Shown here piece after piece: positions 8,589-19,095 of a stretch of DNA of 64,000 nucleotides. The stretch's first letter is position 1; each line of letters opens with the position of its first letter. The position numbers and the translations under genes were made by a program. The stretch is taken from the NCBI RefSeq assembly GCF_023703465.1, contig NZ_JAMQGP010000008.1, forward strand, positions 51,527-115,526. Reading direction: 5' to 3'. The notes under the pieces are model-generated. The model saw only the letters and a program-made list of their open reading frames with translations, ran no database searches and was not told the DNA's origin. Origin of the DNA: Echinimonas agarilytica (GTDB lineage Bacteria > Pseudomonadota > Gammaproteobacteria > Enterobacterales > Neiellaceae).

Positions 8589-10511
8589 CTAATTTAGATA
8601 TTTGTTCACAAATGAACCCGTCGCTTCGAGCGCTTCAAGCCGAGTCCGTGGGTTGGACAAATAATGGTCTTCTTTGTGCAATTCAATAAACGTGACTGTC
8701 TTATCTGCGTCTTCTAATGCATCTTCCATTGCCAAACTTTGCTTCATCGGCACAACGGTGTCGTCATTGCCATGAATGAGCAATACCGGTGCTTTGAACT
8801 TGTTGACATGATTGATCGGTGAAATCGCTTCTAGCATGTCATCGTCGGCATTGCCGTCTTGTATCACGCGATCCCAGTATGTACGCACCCAACTGTACTT
8901 CGATGTGTAGCGCTGGGTGTCTTTCATCATTAATGGCAAATCAGCCACTGGCGCAATAGCCACTACACACTTATAAAGTTCCGGCGTAAATGCTCCACCG
9001 GCAAGTGCCGAATACCCCCCGTAACTCGCTCCAACAATGCAAACTCGGTCTGCGTCAACAACACCTTGGGTTGCAAAATGCTTGAGTGAGTCGGTGACAT
9101 CATCTTGCATTTTACGGCCCCATTCGCCGCGCCCCGCTAATTTATAGGCAGTGCCAAAGCCCGTACTGCCTCTGAAATTTGGTTGAATCACAGCATACCC
9201 TTGGCTTGCAAAGTATTGCGCCATGAAATCAAAACTAATCTGGTCATAGGATTCAGGCCCCCCATGCGGCATTACCACAGCGGGTAGATCTTTAGCAGGT
9301 ATTTGAGGCGGTAGGGTGAGCAATGCATTGATCGCCATCCCATCTCGTGTGGTAATTTGATGCGCGGTTATAGCGCCAACATAACCGTCTGAGATTTGAG
9401 ATCGAGCGTCAGCAACATGCTCTAACGTTTTTTTATTGCGATCTAAAATAGAGTAAATGCCTGCACTAGAGCTGCCTTCTAGCAACAGCAATACTTGACT
9501 AAAGTCGTCGCTAAAACTCACGATGTGCACAGAATCCTGAGGAAAATTACTCACGATCCAGTTTACGTCTTTGTTCAAACTCGGATCGTAAAAGTCATAG
9601 CTTGGTTGCAAGCCTGAATACCTCACACCAATCACTTTACCAAACCGATTGGTCATAGCAGCTTCAACGGGGCGATCTGCTTTTTCGAAAATCGCTTCAC
9701 TCACCGCTCCGCTGGACAACTCCATATGGTAGTAAGCTAAGTAACCTTTCCCATTAGATTCGATAAAACCTAACGATGTATTATCTTCGGCCAAGCCAGT
9801 AAAACCCGACTCGGGTATGTCACTTTCTTTTTCGAATATTTCACGCCAGTCATCATCTTCACTCAACGACAGCACCGTATGCTTGTTGGTGTGATTTCGA
9901 TAATCTTCACGGGCTCGCACGGTGCCTTTCTCATCAACAAACCAGTCGATAGTTGAATTTTTTCCCCGATCGAATAATCGGCCTCTGCCAGTCGCTAAAC
10001 TCACCTTGTATAAATCCAAAGTCGCGCTAGCTTGTTGTTGGCCCGTGAAAAGCTCCATTAACACATAGCCTTCCTCATTGGAAGGACCCACAATGCGCGT
10101 GAAATTAGTTTGCGGCCATAGCAGTTTTTTATTCTTCATCATTAATGGCCGTATATCTCCGCCATTAATTGGCACAGCGTACGAAGCATAATACTCGTAC
10201 TCGCCCTTGTAGCCTTTAAAGCGAGTGGTAATTGAGTTAAATAGCACCAAATGTTCATTGTCGTAGAATTGGTAGCCTCTAAGTTTGTCTTGGGTGGCGT
10301 CAACCACTCTTAGAACGCCTTTTTGAAGATGATGGATATATACCAATCGACGTTGGTCAATAGACTTGGTGTACGCAATGAGTTCGCCATTTGGCGATAT
10401 TTTCATGCGAGAGATATTGGCATCTAGAGCGTAGTCTTTTACGGTGGGTTTTGCTGCTGCGGCATTGAAACACATCAACACCATCACACATAAGTATATA
10501 AATTTGTTCAC
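8589..10511 (-). CDS. Secreted S9-family (prolyl oligopeptidase-like) serine peptidase
   Basis: 640 residues. Signal peptide 1-20 (ending AAAA before KPTV). Residues about 21-370 form a beta-propeller-like repeat domain; residues about 390-640 are the alpha/beta-hydrolase domain. The catalytic triad reads Ser496 in GASYGGY, Asp583/584 in GNDDTVVP and His616 in EDHYLSN; the oxyanion motif HGGPE is near residue 416. Family members cleave acyl-aminoacyl or dipeptidyl bonds of oligopeptides in the periplasm. Single-gene unit between slmA (convergent) and the chemoreceptor gene. Confidence 0.92.
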   Translation of the reverse strand: MNKFIYLCVMVLMCFNAAAAKPTVKDYALDANISRMKISPNGELIAYTKSIDQRRLVYIHHLQKGVLRVVDATQDKLRGYQFYDNEHLVLFNSITTRFKGYKGEYEYYASYAVPINGGDIRPLMMKNKKLLWPQTNFTRIVGPSNEEGYVLMELFTGQQQASATLDLYKVSLATGRGRLFDRGKNSTIDWFVDEKGTVRAREDYRNHTNKHTVLSLSEDDDWREIFEKESDIPESGFTGLAEDNTSLGFIESNGKGYLAYYHMELSSGAVSEAIFEKADRPVEAAMTNRFGKVIGVRYSGLQPSYDFYDPSLNKDVNWIVSNFPQDSVHIVSFSDDFSQVLLLLEGSSSAGIYSILDRNKKTLEHVADARSQISDGYVGAITAHQITTRDGMAINALLTLPPQIPAKDLPAVVMPHGGPESYDQISFDFMAQYFASQGYAVIQPNFRGSTGFGTAYKLAGRGEWGRKMQDDVTDSLKHFATQGVVDADRVCIVGASYGGYSALAGGAFTPELYKCVVAIAPVADLPLMMKDTQRYTSKYSWVRTYWDRVIQDGNADDDMLEAISPINHVNKFKAPVLLIHGNDDTVVPMKQSLAMEDALEDADKTVTFIELHKEDHYLSNPRTRLEALEATGSFVNKYLN

Positions 10512-10632
10512 TTCAGGTCATCCTTGAAAACTTTCAACCTGCCACATGGTTGAATGTTAACCAAATTGAGATATGTGTGTACATCTATTCATTTCAATTC
10601 GACTCGGCTAGGTCACATACTTTAGATACAAA

Positions 10633-10662
10633 AAAGCCGACTCAAAGAGTCGGCTTCTGTAC
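10633..10662 (-). terminator. Terminator of the chemoreceptor gene
   Basis: Perfect 10-bp stem AAGCCGACTC (10634-10643) and GAGTCGGCTT (10647-10656) with a 3-base loop; on the minus strand it is followed by T-rich sequence. It lies about 20 bp after the chemoreceptor stop. Confidence 0.88.
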
Positions 10663-10676
10663 GAATAAAAAGAAGG

Positions 10677-12152
10677 TTACAATTTGAACCGACTAACGTT
10701 GCTCACCAGCTCAGAGTTGTATTGTTCGAGCTCGTGCACTTGCGTTGAAACAGCTTGTGCATTTTCCGATACAGACTGAGACAAATCATTCACTGCCGTG
10801 ACATGCTGGCTAATGTCAGTGGCAACATGGCTTTGCTGTTGAGCTGCGGTCGCAACATGACTATTCATATCATTGATGGTCACAATGTGTTCCATGATCT
10901 CTTGCAGCATCTGACTAATGCGCGATGCAGCATCGTTCACTTCACCACTTGAACTCAGGCTATCGGACATGGATGTATTTGCCGCTTCAGCGCTTTGTTG
11001 AACTTCATTCACAATTGACTCAATCTCTTGAGTTGATTCTTGGGTTTTCTGAGCCAAAGAGCGAACTTCATCAGCAACCACGGCAAATCCCCGCCCCTGC
11101 TCTCCTGCTCGTGCAGCCTCAATGGCGGCATTTAGGGCCAACAGATTAGTTTGTTCAGCAATACTACGAATCACTTCCACCACAGAACCAATGGCAGTAC
11201 TTGCACTTCTGAGTGTGGTGATTCGCTCCGCTGTCGCAGTGATTTGTTCAGAAAGGCTATGAATCGTGTCGGCATTGGCCTGAACTTGATTCACACCATC
11301 ATCCACTTTACGCATAGCTTCTTGAGTACGGCTTGACGTGTCCTCAGCATTTTTAGCCACTTCCATCGCACTTGCACTCATCTCTTGCAATGCCGTTGCA
11401 ACCTGCTCAATTTGGCTCCGTTGCTCATGAGTATTTTGTTCTGTTTCATCGGCTCCGCGGCCTAATTGATCAGACACCAAAGTCACCTTCGAAGAAACCG
11501 AAGACACGTTGGACATGAGGTTTACCAAGTTATCCATGAGTAGATTAAAGTTGGTAGATAAGGTACCAATCTCATCAGAACGTTGGTCATTCAAACGCTT
11601 GGACAAATCACCATCACCTGATGCAATTTCATACAGGGACTCGGCCACGCCATTAATGGGCTCCACCACCATTTTGCGCAATGCAATAAAGGCAGCAATC
11701 ACCACTATGGCAAGAATGAGAGCAATAATTGTGATGGTAAACATCATTTGAGAGCGGAGTTCCGTCAACATTACATCGCGATTGAATGAAATTTGAAACT
11801 TACCAATTTGCTTGCCTTCGCGAGTCACGTCACGCACTTCGATCGCGCTCGGGTCGAGTGTACCTACCTTAGTAATGGCTTTCCCTCGATGGTCTGTCAC
11901 ATCAATACCATCAACAATAAGGGAATCTAAAACAGCCGTTGCAATCGATTCTGCTTGCTCAAAATCGTAGGTGAAAACTGGCTCAACCAAAGAAGCATTT
12001 GCCATTTCCATCAAAACTGTTTTTTCAGTTTCAAAACGGTCATTTAAACTAGATTGAAGGCCGAAAAAAGCAAACGCTCCTCCCACTATGAGCCCCAACA
12101 AACCAAACCCAACTAATACAATGACGAGTTTGTTGTTTAAATTCATCTTCAT
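10677..12152 (-). CDS. Methyl-accepting chemotaxis protein
   Basis: 491 residues. Transmembrane helix 1 at about residues 9-32, a short periplasmic sensor of about 105 residues, transmembrane helix 2 at about 137-158, then a HAMP domain (about 160-212) and the long coiled-coil signalling domain. The kinase-coupling hairpin tip is intact: [37 protein letters not shown]. The sensor domain is small and I cannot name its ligand. No che genes are nearby, so it must feed a chemotaxis array encoded elsewhere. A second ATG lies two codons in (12146); either start is possible. Confidence 0.93.
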   Translation of the reverse strand: MKMNLNNKLVIVLVGFGLLGLIVGGAFAFFGLQSSLNDRFETEKTVLMEMANASLVEPVFTYDFEQAESIATAVLDSLIVDGIDVTDHRGKAITKVGTLDPSAIEVRDVTREGKQIGKFQISFNRDVMLTELRSQMMFTITIIALILAIVVIAAFIALRKMVVEPINGVAESLYEIASGDGDLSKRLNDQRSDEIGTLSTNFNLLMDNLVNLMSNVSSVSSKVTLVSDQLGRGADETEQNTHEQRSQIEQVATALQEMSASAMEVAKNAEDTSSRTQEAMRKVDDGVNQVQANADTIHSLSEQITATAERITTLRSASTAIGSVVEVIRSIAEQTNLLALNAAIEAARAGEQGRGFAVVADEVRSLAQKTQESTQEIESIVNEVQQSAEAANTSMSDSLSSSGEVNDAASRISQMLQEIMEHIVTINDMNSHVATAAQQQSHVATDISQHVTAVNDLSQSVSENAQAVSTQVHELEQYNSELVSNVSRFKL

Positions 12153-12624
12153 TCTTTGTACTCCGTAATTGCAGAATTTTGAGCGACGCTGCGAAACTTT
12201 TTAACGTGTGTAAAATAATCTGATGCCAACAATTTTGCGCAGTGCTGACTCACAAAATGAATCAATCATCTGGCTTGGTATTGAAACACCCATTGATCGA
12301 AAGCCTCAAGCTATTTATCAGCAAAATTTGTTATCGCTAACTCAACTTACGTTAACGAACACATAAATGAGCAGGCATTGTAAATTAAATATAACATTCA
12401 CAGTAGTAGTCGTATCGGCACGTGGATCACGTAACTTTAGAAATTAATCGGCAAACTTTGAAAACGTTATTCATGGTTCATACATAGAAGTGTGAATTGG
12501 TCATTAAACGGACCGTCAATGCTCGATTTTGTTATCAATTCCGAAACTCAGCCTTGTTGGCTATAGAGTTTAGATTAGAACATTTGCTATAACAGAAAAT
12601 TGGTTAATTTTTCTCAAGCGAATT
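12153..12624 (+). other. Divergent intergenic region between chemoreceptor and CadC-like gene
   Basis: About 470 AT-rich bases with no ORF I can support. It must contain the promoters of both divergent genes; a TATAAC at about 12588 could be the -10 of the plus-strand gene, but I see no convincing -35. No clear inverted repeat or RNA gene noticed. Confidence 0.5.
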
Positions 12625-14568
12625 ATGCAATTTGATCCCAACGCTTCATTTTTCTTAGAGCAGGTTGAAATTAAACCTGATAGCGGTGAGATCATTCGCC
12701 GTGGGATCTCTTCTCAAATAGAGCCCAAAGTCATGGCAGTATTGCTCTATCTTGTGCAGCACCCCTATCAGGTACTCAGCCACGAAGAGCTTATAGAAAA
12801 GGTTTGGGAAGGTGTTGTGGTAACACCTCGTTCTGTCAGACGCAGTATTGCAGTGCTGCGTCACGCGCTTGACCCAGAAGATGCTGAACACTACATCAAG
12901 ACACACCCTAAGCGAGGCTATCAATTACTGATTTCGCCCAAACCAAGGCATACTTCAAACGTTCCCAAAATCGCAGCTTTGACATTACTGGTTCTGAGTT
13001 TAGTGGCCGCCGCTATGTACGGGTTGTTTGCCGACTCTCAGACTTTTGGTCATCCACTGCAACATGTAAACACTTTAAAAGGATACGCGCTTTCCCCACT
13101 AACCGAGGAGTTGGCGTATATAAAACAAGATCACGACTCGCTTGAAGTTTGGTTAGCACCTCAGCATACAAAGCTCATGGTGTTACCCGAGGGTGCTACA
13201 TCGCCACTAATTGCATGGTCGCCAAACGACGACAATATTGCTTTACTATGGCAAGAACAGGAAAAGTCTGTACTTGCGACCTACAATATTCGCCAACAAC
13301 AGCTTTCTTATCGCTTCTCCGATACACAATTTAGTTATACCAAGCTAAGTTTCTGGGGTGACCAACACCTGTTGTTGATTCGAAACCCGCTACATCAGGT
13401 TGATCCCCGCCTTGTTCAATATGACCTGCATTCGAATTTGAGCTCGGTATGGTTACCCAACACTAAGATTCATACAGCTTCGGCAACGGCCGAACAGGTT
13501 GCAGTGGTCATTAAAGACGGCAAGCACAAACGCATAAAGTTACTCGCTAGCAACCAACAAACATTAATTTTTAGCCATGTGCAAACCGACTTCATTGACG
13601 ATATTTTACTCATGCCAAACGCACAAGGCCTCGTGTACTCAAGCCGAGAAGGGCTTCACTTTAACGATCTCGCAGGCACAACCGCAATCATACCGTGGCC
13701 AGGAGATCAAAAAGGCTTAACGCTGCAATACGATACACAGCACCAAGAAATTTATGTCCTCACCCAGCGTATCCAAAAGCAGCGCTGGCTTCACAGCTCA
13801 CAAGAAAACTTGCGCCGAAAACTGTCGCTATCAGGCCATACACCTGAACAGGTTACGCTGTCGCACACAGGTCAACAGCTGGCCTATGTTGCGAGTGAAG
13901 ATGCCATTTCACAACTTTGGTTCTCAGACACTATCAATTCACATCCCGTGACCCAATTTAGCGAGACCAAGCCCATTTCTAATGTGAGCTGGTCGGCACA
14001 GGACGACTGGTTAATATTCAGTTCAGGCCCGTCAAGTTATGGTTATGACATGGCCTCACAACAACTCCATCTGTTAATGGAACCCAATCTATACACGCAC
14101 CCTGTGTGTATTCTTAGTGGCGGAAAAGGGTTTTATTTTTTGGATGAAAGTGGTTTTTTTACAACACTGAAGCATGGTGAAATTTCGACCTCCAGCCCCC
14201 CTCAAGTGATCCAGCATATCGCCAGTGCAGAATATATTTGTAGTGCCGACCGGCTCTTTGCCGTTTCTCAACAAGAGTCCGCCCTATACCAATTAAACGG
14301 AGATCAGTGGCAATTGATAGATAGTGACTTTCCAACCCCAATTAAACTACTCGCGGGGAGTGACAACGCTATTTATTATTTTGTAGCGCTGATTAATCAA
14401 CGCAATACCATTTGGCGATACGACCTGAACCACAAAACGCACACCCAATTGATAAAACGCTCGGATTACTCAGGTGTTTTTGCTGCCATTGCCAGCAATG
14501 AAAACTTTGTAGTCGAGCAAAAAACAGCAACAGGCACAGCGCTCAGAAAATATAACAAACCAAAATAA
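12625..14568 (+). CDS. CadC/ToxR-like transmembrane transcriptional regulator
   Basis: 647 residues. Residues 1-105 are an OmpR-type winged helix: LSHEELIEKVWEGVVVTPRSVRRSIAVLR recognition region and TKPxRGYQL-like end (THPKRGYQLL). One transmembrane helix at about 116-135 follows, then about 500 residues outside the cytoplasm with repeated beta-strand blocks resembling a TolB/WD40-like propeller. So it is a one-component sensor that binds DNA from the membrane, as CadC and ToxR do. It lies 128 bp upstream of the sulfatase on the same strand; control of that gene in response to a sulfated substrate is plausible inference only. Confidence 0.85.
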   Translation: MQFDPNASFFLEQVEIKPDSGEIIRRGISSQIEPKVMAVLLYLVQHPYQVLSHEELIEKVWEGVVVTPRSVRRSIAVLRHALDPEDAEHYIKTHPKRGYQLLISPKPRHTSNVPKIAALTLLVLSLVAAAMYGLFADSQTFGHPLQHVNTLKGYALSPLTEELAYIKQDHDSLEVWLAPQHTKLMVLPEGATSPLIAWSPNDDNIALLWQEQEKSVLATYNIRQQQLSYRFSDTQFSYTKLSFWGDQHLLLIRNPLHQVDPRLVQYDLHSNLSSVWLPNTKIHTASATAEQVAVVIKDGKHKRIKLLASNQQTLIFSHVQTDFIDDILLMPNAQGLVYSSREGLHFNDLAGTTAIIPWPGDQKGLTLQYDTQHQEIYVLTQRIQKQRWLHSSQENLRRKLSLSGHTPEQVTLSHTGQQLAYVASEDAISQLWFSDTINSHPVTQFSETKPISNVSWSAQDDWLIFSSGPSSYGYDMASQQLHLLMEPNLYTHPVCILSGGKGFYFLDESGFFTTLKHGEISTSSPPQVIQHIASAEYICSADRLFAVSQQESALYQLNGDQWQLIDSDFPTPIKLLAGSDNAIYYFVALINQRNTIWRYDLNHKTHTQLIKRSDYSGVFAAIASNENFVVEQKTATGTALRKYNKPK

Positions 14569-14696
14569 AACAATCAGTTAAACAACATAAGATTTCCATA
14601 ATCTATCCTTGGCATCTCTTTAGCAGGGGAGCTATTGCTTGGTTTTAAGGTTTTTGTAACGGTGGCTTACATATCAAAACAGCAAAGGATCACCCC

Positions 14697-16124
14697 ATGA
14701 AAAAGCCTTACTTAGGTATGCTTCCACTACTGTTTGGTCTAGTGGCTACACCTGCTATTGCCGACACACAAAAGCCTAATGTCATCTTCATCTTTGCCGA
14801 TGACCAAAGAGCTGGTACATTAAATTTGAACGGCGCTGGCAATCCCGACATCATCACGCCCAATATCGATAAACTGGCACAGCGCGGCTTTCTGTTCGAC
14901 AACTCCTATGTGTTTGGTGCCGCTCAAGGTTCCGTGTGCTATCCATCAAGAACACAAATTCTAAGCGGCCAATCCATTTACCGGCAAAACCTCGACCGTC
15001 CAAGTATTGACCGCCAAGACATGCATTTACCCACCGCATTCAAACTGGCCGGTTATCAAACCATGCGCACCGGTAAAGCTAACAATGTGCCATACGGCAT
15101 CAACCAAGAGTTTGATGTCAATATTGAGCGTGCCAATCGCGGCAGTGCTAAAGGCAACAAAGCGTATTTTCAGGACGCAAAAGATTTCATTGAACAAAAA
15201 ACCTTAACCGGTTTAGGTGAAAAGGCAGTGAGGTGGGATGGAGAATCGCCATTCTTTATGTATTTGGCTGTGGGTACCCCTCATCACCCTTACCCCCGCG
15301 ACAAAACATCGGAGCAACAATATCAAGGGAAAGACATTACATTGCCCGAAGATGCTTTGATCAAACACGAACGTCTACTGCAACTCTACACCGATGCAAA
15401 ACCTAAAAAGCCACCTTTTCATTCCAAGCTCACAACTGAAAGTGAAGCCAAAAAAGAACTCACGCAGTATTACGCGTCGATTACTTATATGGACACACTG
15501 TTAGGCGATTTAGAAACGTATCTGAAACAAAAAGATTTATACGACAATACCATTATTGTGGTGGCATCCGACAACGGTCTCTCCATCGGCAGCCACGGCT
15601 TGAAAGGGAAGTCTAATCTTATGGAATTTGGTGGCATGCATGTCTATATGGTGTTTGCTGGTCCGGGTATTGCGCAAGGCCGAAGCCAAACGCTCACATA
15701 CCTGCTCGACATGTTCCCTACACTGTCGGATCTAACTGGCATCGACAAACCTGCCAGCTTGCAAGGTACCAGCTTAGTCCCTGTGATAAATGGTGAAAAA
15801 AGCGATGTTCGCGAGTTTGTTTATACAAGCTATGGCGAAAAGAACATGCAACAGCGAGCCCTGCGCAATGCTCGATGGAAGATCATTTTCTTCCCTGATA
15901 TCGATGCTTATGAGCTCTATGACTTACAAAACGATCCAAGAGAGCTAAACGACTTAAGCAACAGTAAGGCTCATCAACAAGAGTTGGTTCGAATGAAGGC
16001 GCAACTGGCACTGGAAGGCAAAAAATGGGGAGAAAAGCCATCATTCCGCCAACAAGGTTTCCGGCTCAAACGGCAATACAAAGCAAGTGATTTGCCTGCA
16101 CCACTGGACCTTTCCAAATTTTAA
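14697..16124 (+). CDS. Secreted type I sulfatase
   Basis: 475 residues with a signal peptide (1-22, ending AIA). The alkaline-phosphatase fold metal site opens with FADDQ (about 34-37). The formylglycine motif is CYPSR with Cys81, matching C-x-P-S-R, and continues RTQILSGQ; ASDNGL near residue 285 gives further metal ligands. The enzyme hydrolyses sulfate esters in the periplasm or outside the cell and needs a formylglycine-generating or anaerobic maturase encoded elsewhere. The N-terminus resembles iduronate-2-sulfatase-like (S1) members; substrate not predictable. Marine origin suggests algal or animal sulfated polysaccharides. Neighbours a CadC-like regulator. Confidence 0.92.
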   Translation: MKKPYLGMLPLLFGLVATPAIADTQKPNVIFIFADDQRAGTLNLNGAGNPDIITPNIDKLAQRGFLFDNSYVFGAAQGSVCYPSRTQILSGQSIYRQNLDRPSIDRQDMHLPTAFKLAGYQTMRTGKANNVPYGINQEFDVNIERANRGSAKGNKAYFQDAKDFIEQKTLTGLGEKAVRWDGESPFFMYLAVGTPHHPYPRDKTSEQQYQGKDITLPEDALIKHERLLQLYTDAKPKKPPFHSKLTTESEAKKELTQYYASITYMDTLLGDLETYLKQKDLYDNTIIVVASDNGLSIGSHGLKGKSNLMEFGGMHVYMVFAGPGIAQGRSQTLTYLLDMFPTLSDLTGIDKPASLQGTSLVPVINGEKSDVREFVYTSYGEKNMQQRALRNARWKIIFFPDIDAYELYDLQNDPRELNDLSNSKAHQQELVRMKAQLALEGKKWGEKPSFRQQGFRLKRQYKASDLPAPLDLSKF

Positions 16125-16295
16125 CGTGCATAGGCCTCGAAATTTGGTTGTTTGTCCTGAGCATTGGCCATCTCAAATCGCTCTTGCTCGGGATAACTTG
16201 CTATCGAGCCGGTATTTTTTACCCAAGATCAAAACCATAAAACCGTAGCGGAACTATACTAACGGGATTGGTATTTTCTAGGACAAATTCGAACA

Positions 16296-17549
16296 ATGCG
16301 TCACTTAAATAAGCCTGCTCATTACATTAATGAATATGCACGAGAGTCTATTGCATTCGTTTTAGCCGGTGGTAGAGGAACCCGTCTGGGTAGCCTTACA
16401 AGGGTAAGAGCGAAACCAGCCACGCCTTTTGGTGGAAAATACCGAATTATCGACTTTACCATGTCTAATTGTATTAACTCAGGTATTCGCCGAGTTGGTG
16501 TCATGACTCAATACAATGCACTCGGCCTCATTAGCCATTTGCAACGCACATGGGGCCATTTAGTGTCGGAGCGAGGCGAATTCGTATCGCTACTTCCTGC
16601 TCACTTGGGCACATCCAACAACTGGTATACCGGCACCGCAGATGCCATCTATCAAAATCTCACACTGCTCGAACACAATTCCGCCGAATACGTGGTGATA
16701 CTCGCCGGTGACCATGTGTATTCAATGAATTATCTGCCAATGATTGAAGCTCATGCTAAAAGCCAATCGGACGTCACGATTGCTTGTATTGAAACGCCAG
16801 CGAAATATGCCGACCAGTTTGGAGTGGTACAAACAAACCACGAAGGCACGATCACCCAGTTTGTTGAAAAACCTAAAGATCCCAGTCCTTATGTGCAAGA
16901 AGACGGCAATGTACTCGCGTCAATGGGTATTTATGTGTTCAGTCGAAAAGCGCTCATCGAGATGCTCGAAGAAGATCATCAGAATGAACATTCGTCGCAC
17001 GATTTCGGCAATGACATTCTGCCCAAAGCATTGCACACGCATAAATTATCGACGTTTCGCTTTCGTGATGAAAATGGCGATATCGGGTATTGGCGTGACG
17101 TGGGCACCATCGAGGCCTACTACGATGCAAGCATGGAACTTGTAGCCCCAGTTCCTCGGCTTAATTTATATGACAATCAGTGGCCCGTTTGGACCTATCA
17201 AGAGCAACTGCCTCCGGTAAAATTGACGCATGATTCTGAAGGGCAGCATGCATCAGCTAGAGATTCTCTCATTTCAGCGGGCAGTGTTTTTGTTGGTAGC
17301 CGAATATCGCGCTCGCTGTGCTGCTACAACGTCCGAATCGATGCTGGCTCAGAAGTACATCAGTCTATTTTATTGCCCAATGTTCACGTTGGGAAAAATT
17401 GTGTAATTCATCATGCAATTATCGATGAAGGCTGTGAAATTCCAGATGGGATTGTCATTGGCGAAGATGCAGAAGACGACTCAAACCGATTTTCAATTAC
17501 TGAAAATGGCGTGGTGCTGGTGACTCGAGAAACACTCGAAAACTTGTAG
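16296..17549 (+). CDS. glgC: Glucose-1-phosphate adenylyltransferase (ADP-glucose pyrophosphorylase)
   Basis: 417 residues. Makes ADP-glucose for glycogen synthesis. The nucleotide-binding GGRGTRLGSLT is near residue 29, RAKPATPFGGKYRIIDF (about 42-58) follows, and the C-terminal third is a left-handed beta-helix (SVFVGSRISRS, CVIHHAIIDEGCEIPDGIVIG). No other glycogen gene is in the window, so it stands alone here. A short bidirectional terminator separates it from convergent pyrE. Confidence 0.95.
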   Translation: MRHLNKPAHYINEYARESIAFVLAGGRGTRLGSLTRVRAKPATPFGGKYRIIDFTMSNCINSGIRRVGVMTQYNALGLISHLQRTWGHLVSERGEFVSLLPAHLGTSNNWYTGTADAIYQNLTLLEHNSAEYVVILAGDHVYSMNYLPMIEAHAKSQSDVTIACIETPAKYADQFGVVQTNHEGTITQFVEKPKDPSPYVQEDGNVLASMGIYVFSRKALIEMLEEDHQNEHSSHDFGNDILPKALHTHKLSTFRFRDENGDIGYWRDVGTIEAYYDASMELVAPVPRLNLYDNQWPVWTYQEQLPPVKLTHDSEGQHASARDSLISAGSVFVGSRISRSLCCYNVRIDAGSEVHQSILLPNVHVGKNCVIHHAIIDEGCEIPDGIVIGEDAEDDSNRFSITENGVVLVTRETLENL

Positions 17550-17555
17550 CCACAC

Positions 17556-17594
17556 ACAAAAAAGCCCCAGCCAAAAAATGACCGGGGCTTTTTC
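17556..17594. terminator. Bidirectional terminator between glgC and pyrE
   Basis: AAAAAAGCCCC (17558-17568) pairs with GGGGCTTTTT (17584-17593) around a 15-base loop. A-run and T-run on either side allow it to serve both convergent genes. Confidence 0.85.
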
Positions 17595-17607
17595 AAATGA
17601 AACCGGG

Positions 17608-18249
17608 CTAGATGCCATATTCTTTGCGATAAGCGCGAACGCTTTCAAGCGCATCAGTCATATCGTCTTGGCCTTCCAGGTAACTCACCAAGTCCGACAA
17701 ACTCACAATCGAAGTGACACGACATTGATAGTCACGCTCCACTTCTTGAATGGCCGATAACTCACCCGTTCCGCGCTCTTGACGATCTAAAGCAATCAAC
17801 ACGCCAGCCAATTCGGCTTTGCACGCTTCAATAATAGCCATCGACTCGCGAATCGCAGTACCGGCAGTGATTACATCGTCCACCAGCATAATTTTGCCAG
17901 CCAAGTCAGAGCCGACCAAGCTGCCGCCTTCGCCATGCGTTTTCGCTTCTTTGCGATTAAAGCAATAAGGCACATCCATGTTGTGATGGTCGGCCAAAGC
18001 AACGGCCGTGGTGGTCGCAATAGGAATGCCTTTGTAAGCCGGGCCAAACAGAACATCAAAGTCAGTCCCGTCTTCCATTAATGCAGCGGCATAGAAGCGA
18101 CCCAATTTCGCCAGATCACGTCCCTTATTAAACAACCCAGCATTAAAGAAATAGGGGCTCTTACGGCCCGATTTAAGCGTAAACTCGCCAAATTTAAGCA
18201 CTTCTTTTTCAAGTGCAAATTCAATAAAAGCTTGTTGATACGGCTTCAT
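17608..18249 (-). CDS. pyrE: Orotate phosphoribosyltransferase
   Basis: 213 residues from the ATG at 18249 ([18 protein letters not shown]), the usual family start; the GTG at 18252 just before it would overlap the rph stop. Converts orotate and PRPP to orotidine monophosphate. The PRPP motif [16 protein letters not shown] is near residue 120, and [18 protein letters not shown] is the conserved N-terminal region. Paired with rph directly upstream, the classical rph-pyrE operon in which rph translation can affect pyrE expression. Confidence 0.97.
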   Translation of the reverse strand: MKPYQQAFIEFALEKEVLKFGEFTLKSGRKSPYFFNAGLFNKGRDLAKLGRFYAAALMEDGTDFDVLFGPAYKGIPIATTTAVALADHHNMDVPYCFNRKEAKTHGEGGSLVGSDLAGKIMLVDDVITAGTAIRESMAIIEACKAELAGVLIALDRQERGTGELSAIQEVERDYQCRVTSIVSLSDLVSYLEGQDDMTDALESVRAYRKEYGI

Positions 18250-18251
18250 CA

Positions 18252-18968
18252 CTAATCCTCTAACGCTTTCTTCTGTTCTACAACAATGGCATCAATGCCA
18301 CCTTTCGCCAATTCTAGTAATTGGTCTAATTGAGCAAAGCTAAAGGGTTCACCTTCGGCGGTACCCTGCACTTCAATAATATCGCCATGTTCGGTCAACA
18401 CGACATTCATGTCGGTTTCAGCAGCAGAATCTTCAACATATTCAAGATCACACAGCGGATCCTCACCCACAATACCCACAGATACGGCTGCAATCATAAA
18501 TTTCATGGGATTCTTTTTCAGTTTCCCTTGCGCCACCAAGCCGTTGATCGCGTCGGCCAGTGCTACGCATGCACCAGAAATAGAAGCCGTACGTGTACCG
18601 CCGTCGGCTTGAATTACATCGCAGTCGAGCGTAATTGAAATATCTGGCATGGCATTTAAATCAACACATGCACGTAAGGCCCGCGCAATAAGGCGTTGAA
18701 TTTCGAGCGTGCGCCCGCCTTGTTTTCCTCGTGCCGCTTCGCGACCTCCTCGGGTATGCGTTGCACGCGGTAACATACTGTATTCAGCGGTGACCCAGCC
18801 TTGGCCTTTGCCTTTTAAAAAGCGCGGCACAGACTCTTCAACCGATGCTGTACAAATGACTTTAGTATCACCAAACTCAACGAGAACCGATCCTTCGGCA
18901 TGACATGTAAAATTGCGAGTGAACTTGATAGGACGGGTTTGTTGCGGGGTGCGATCATTTGGACGCAT
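18252..18968 (-). CDS. rph: Ribonuclease PH
   Basis: 238 residues, full family length. Phosphorolytic 3'-5' exoribonuclease that trims tRNA precursors. Starts [73 protein letters not shown] and [15 protein letters not shown] are the phosphate- and RNA-binding core motifs. Divergent from the MscS gene and followed 2 bp later by pyrE. Appears intact, with no frameshift like that of E. coli K-12. Confidence 0.97.
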   Translation of the reverse strand: MRPNDRTPQQTRPIKFTRNFTCHAEGSVLVEFGDTKVICTASVEESVPRFLKGKGQGWVTAEYSMLPRATHTRGGREAARGKQGGRTLEIQRLIARALRACVDLNAMPDISITLDCDVIQADGGTRTASISGACVALADAINGLVAQGKLKKNPMKFMIAAVSVGIVGEDPLCDLEYVEDSAAETDMNVVLTEHGDIIEVQGTAEGEPFSFAQLDQLLELAKGGIDAIVVEQKKALED

Positions 18969-19095
18969 GCCGACTCCTAAAGTGAATGAAAATAAAACGC
19001 CACTAGTATAACGATACGCGGCAAGGTTTTCTTTAAAAGATCGAGTCTGCTATAACAAGAGAAGGAACAAGTTGTGAAGCAGCAGGGATATCGCA

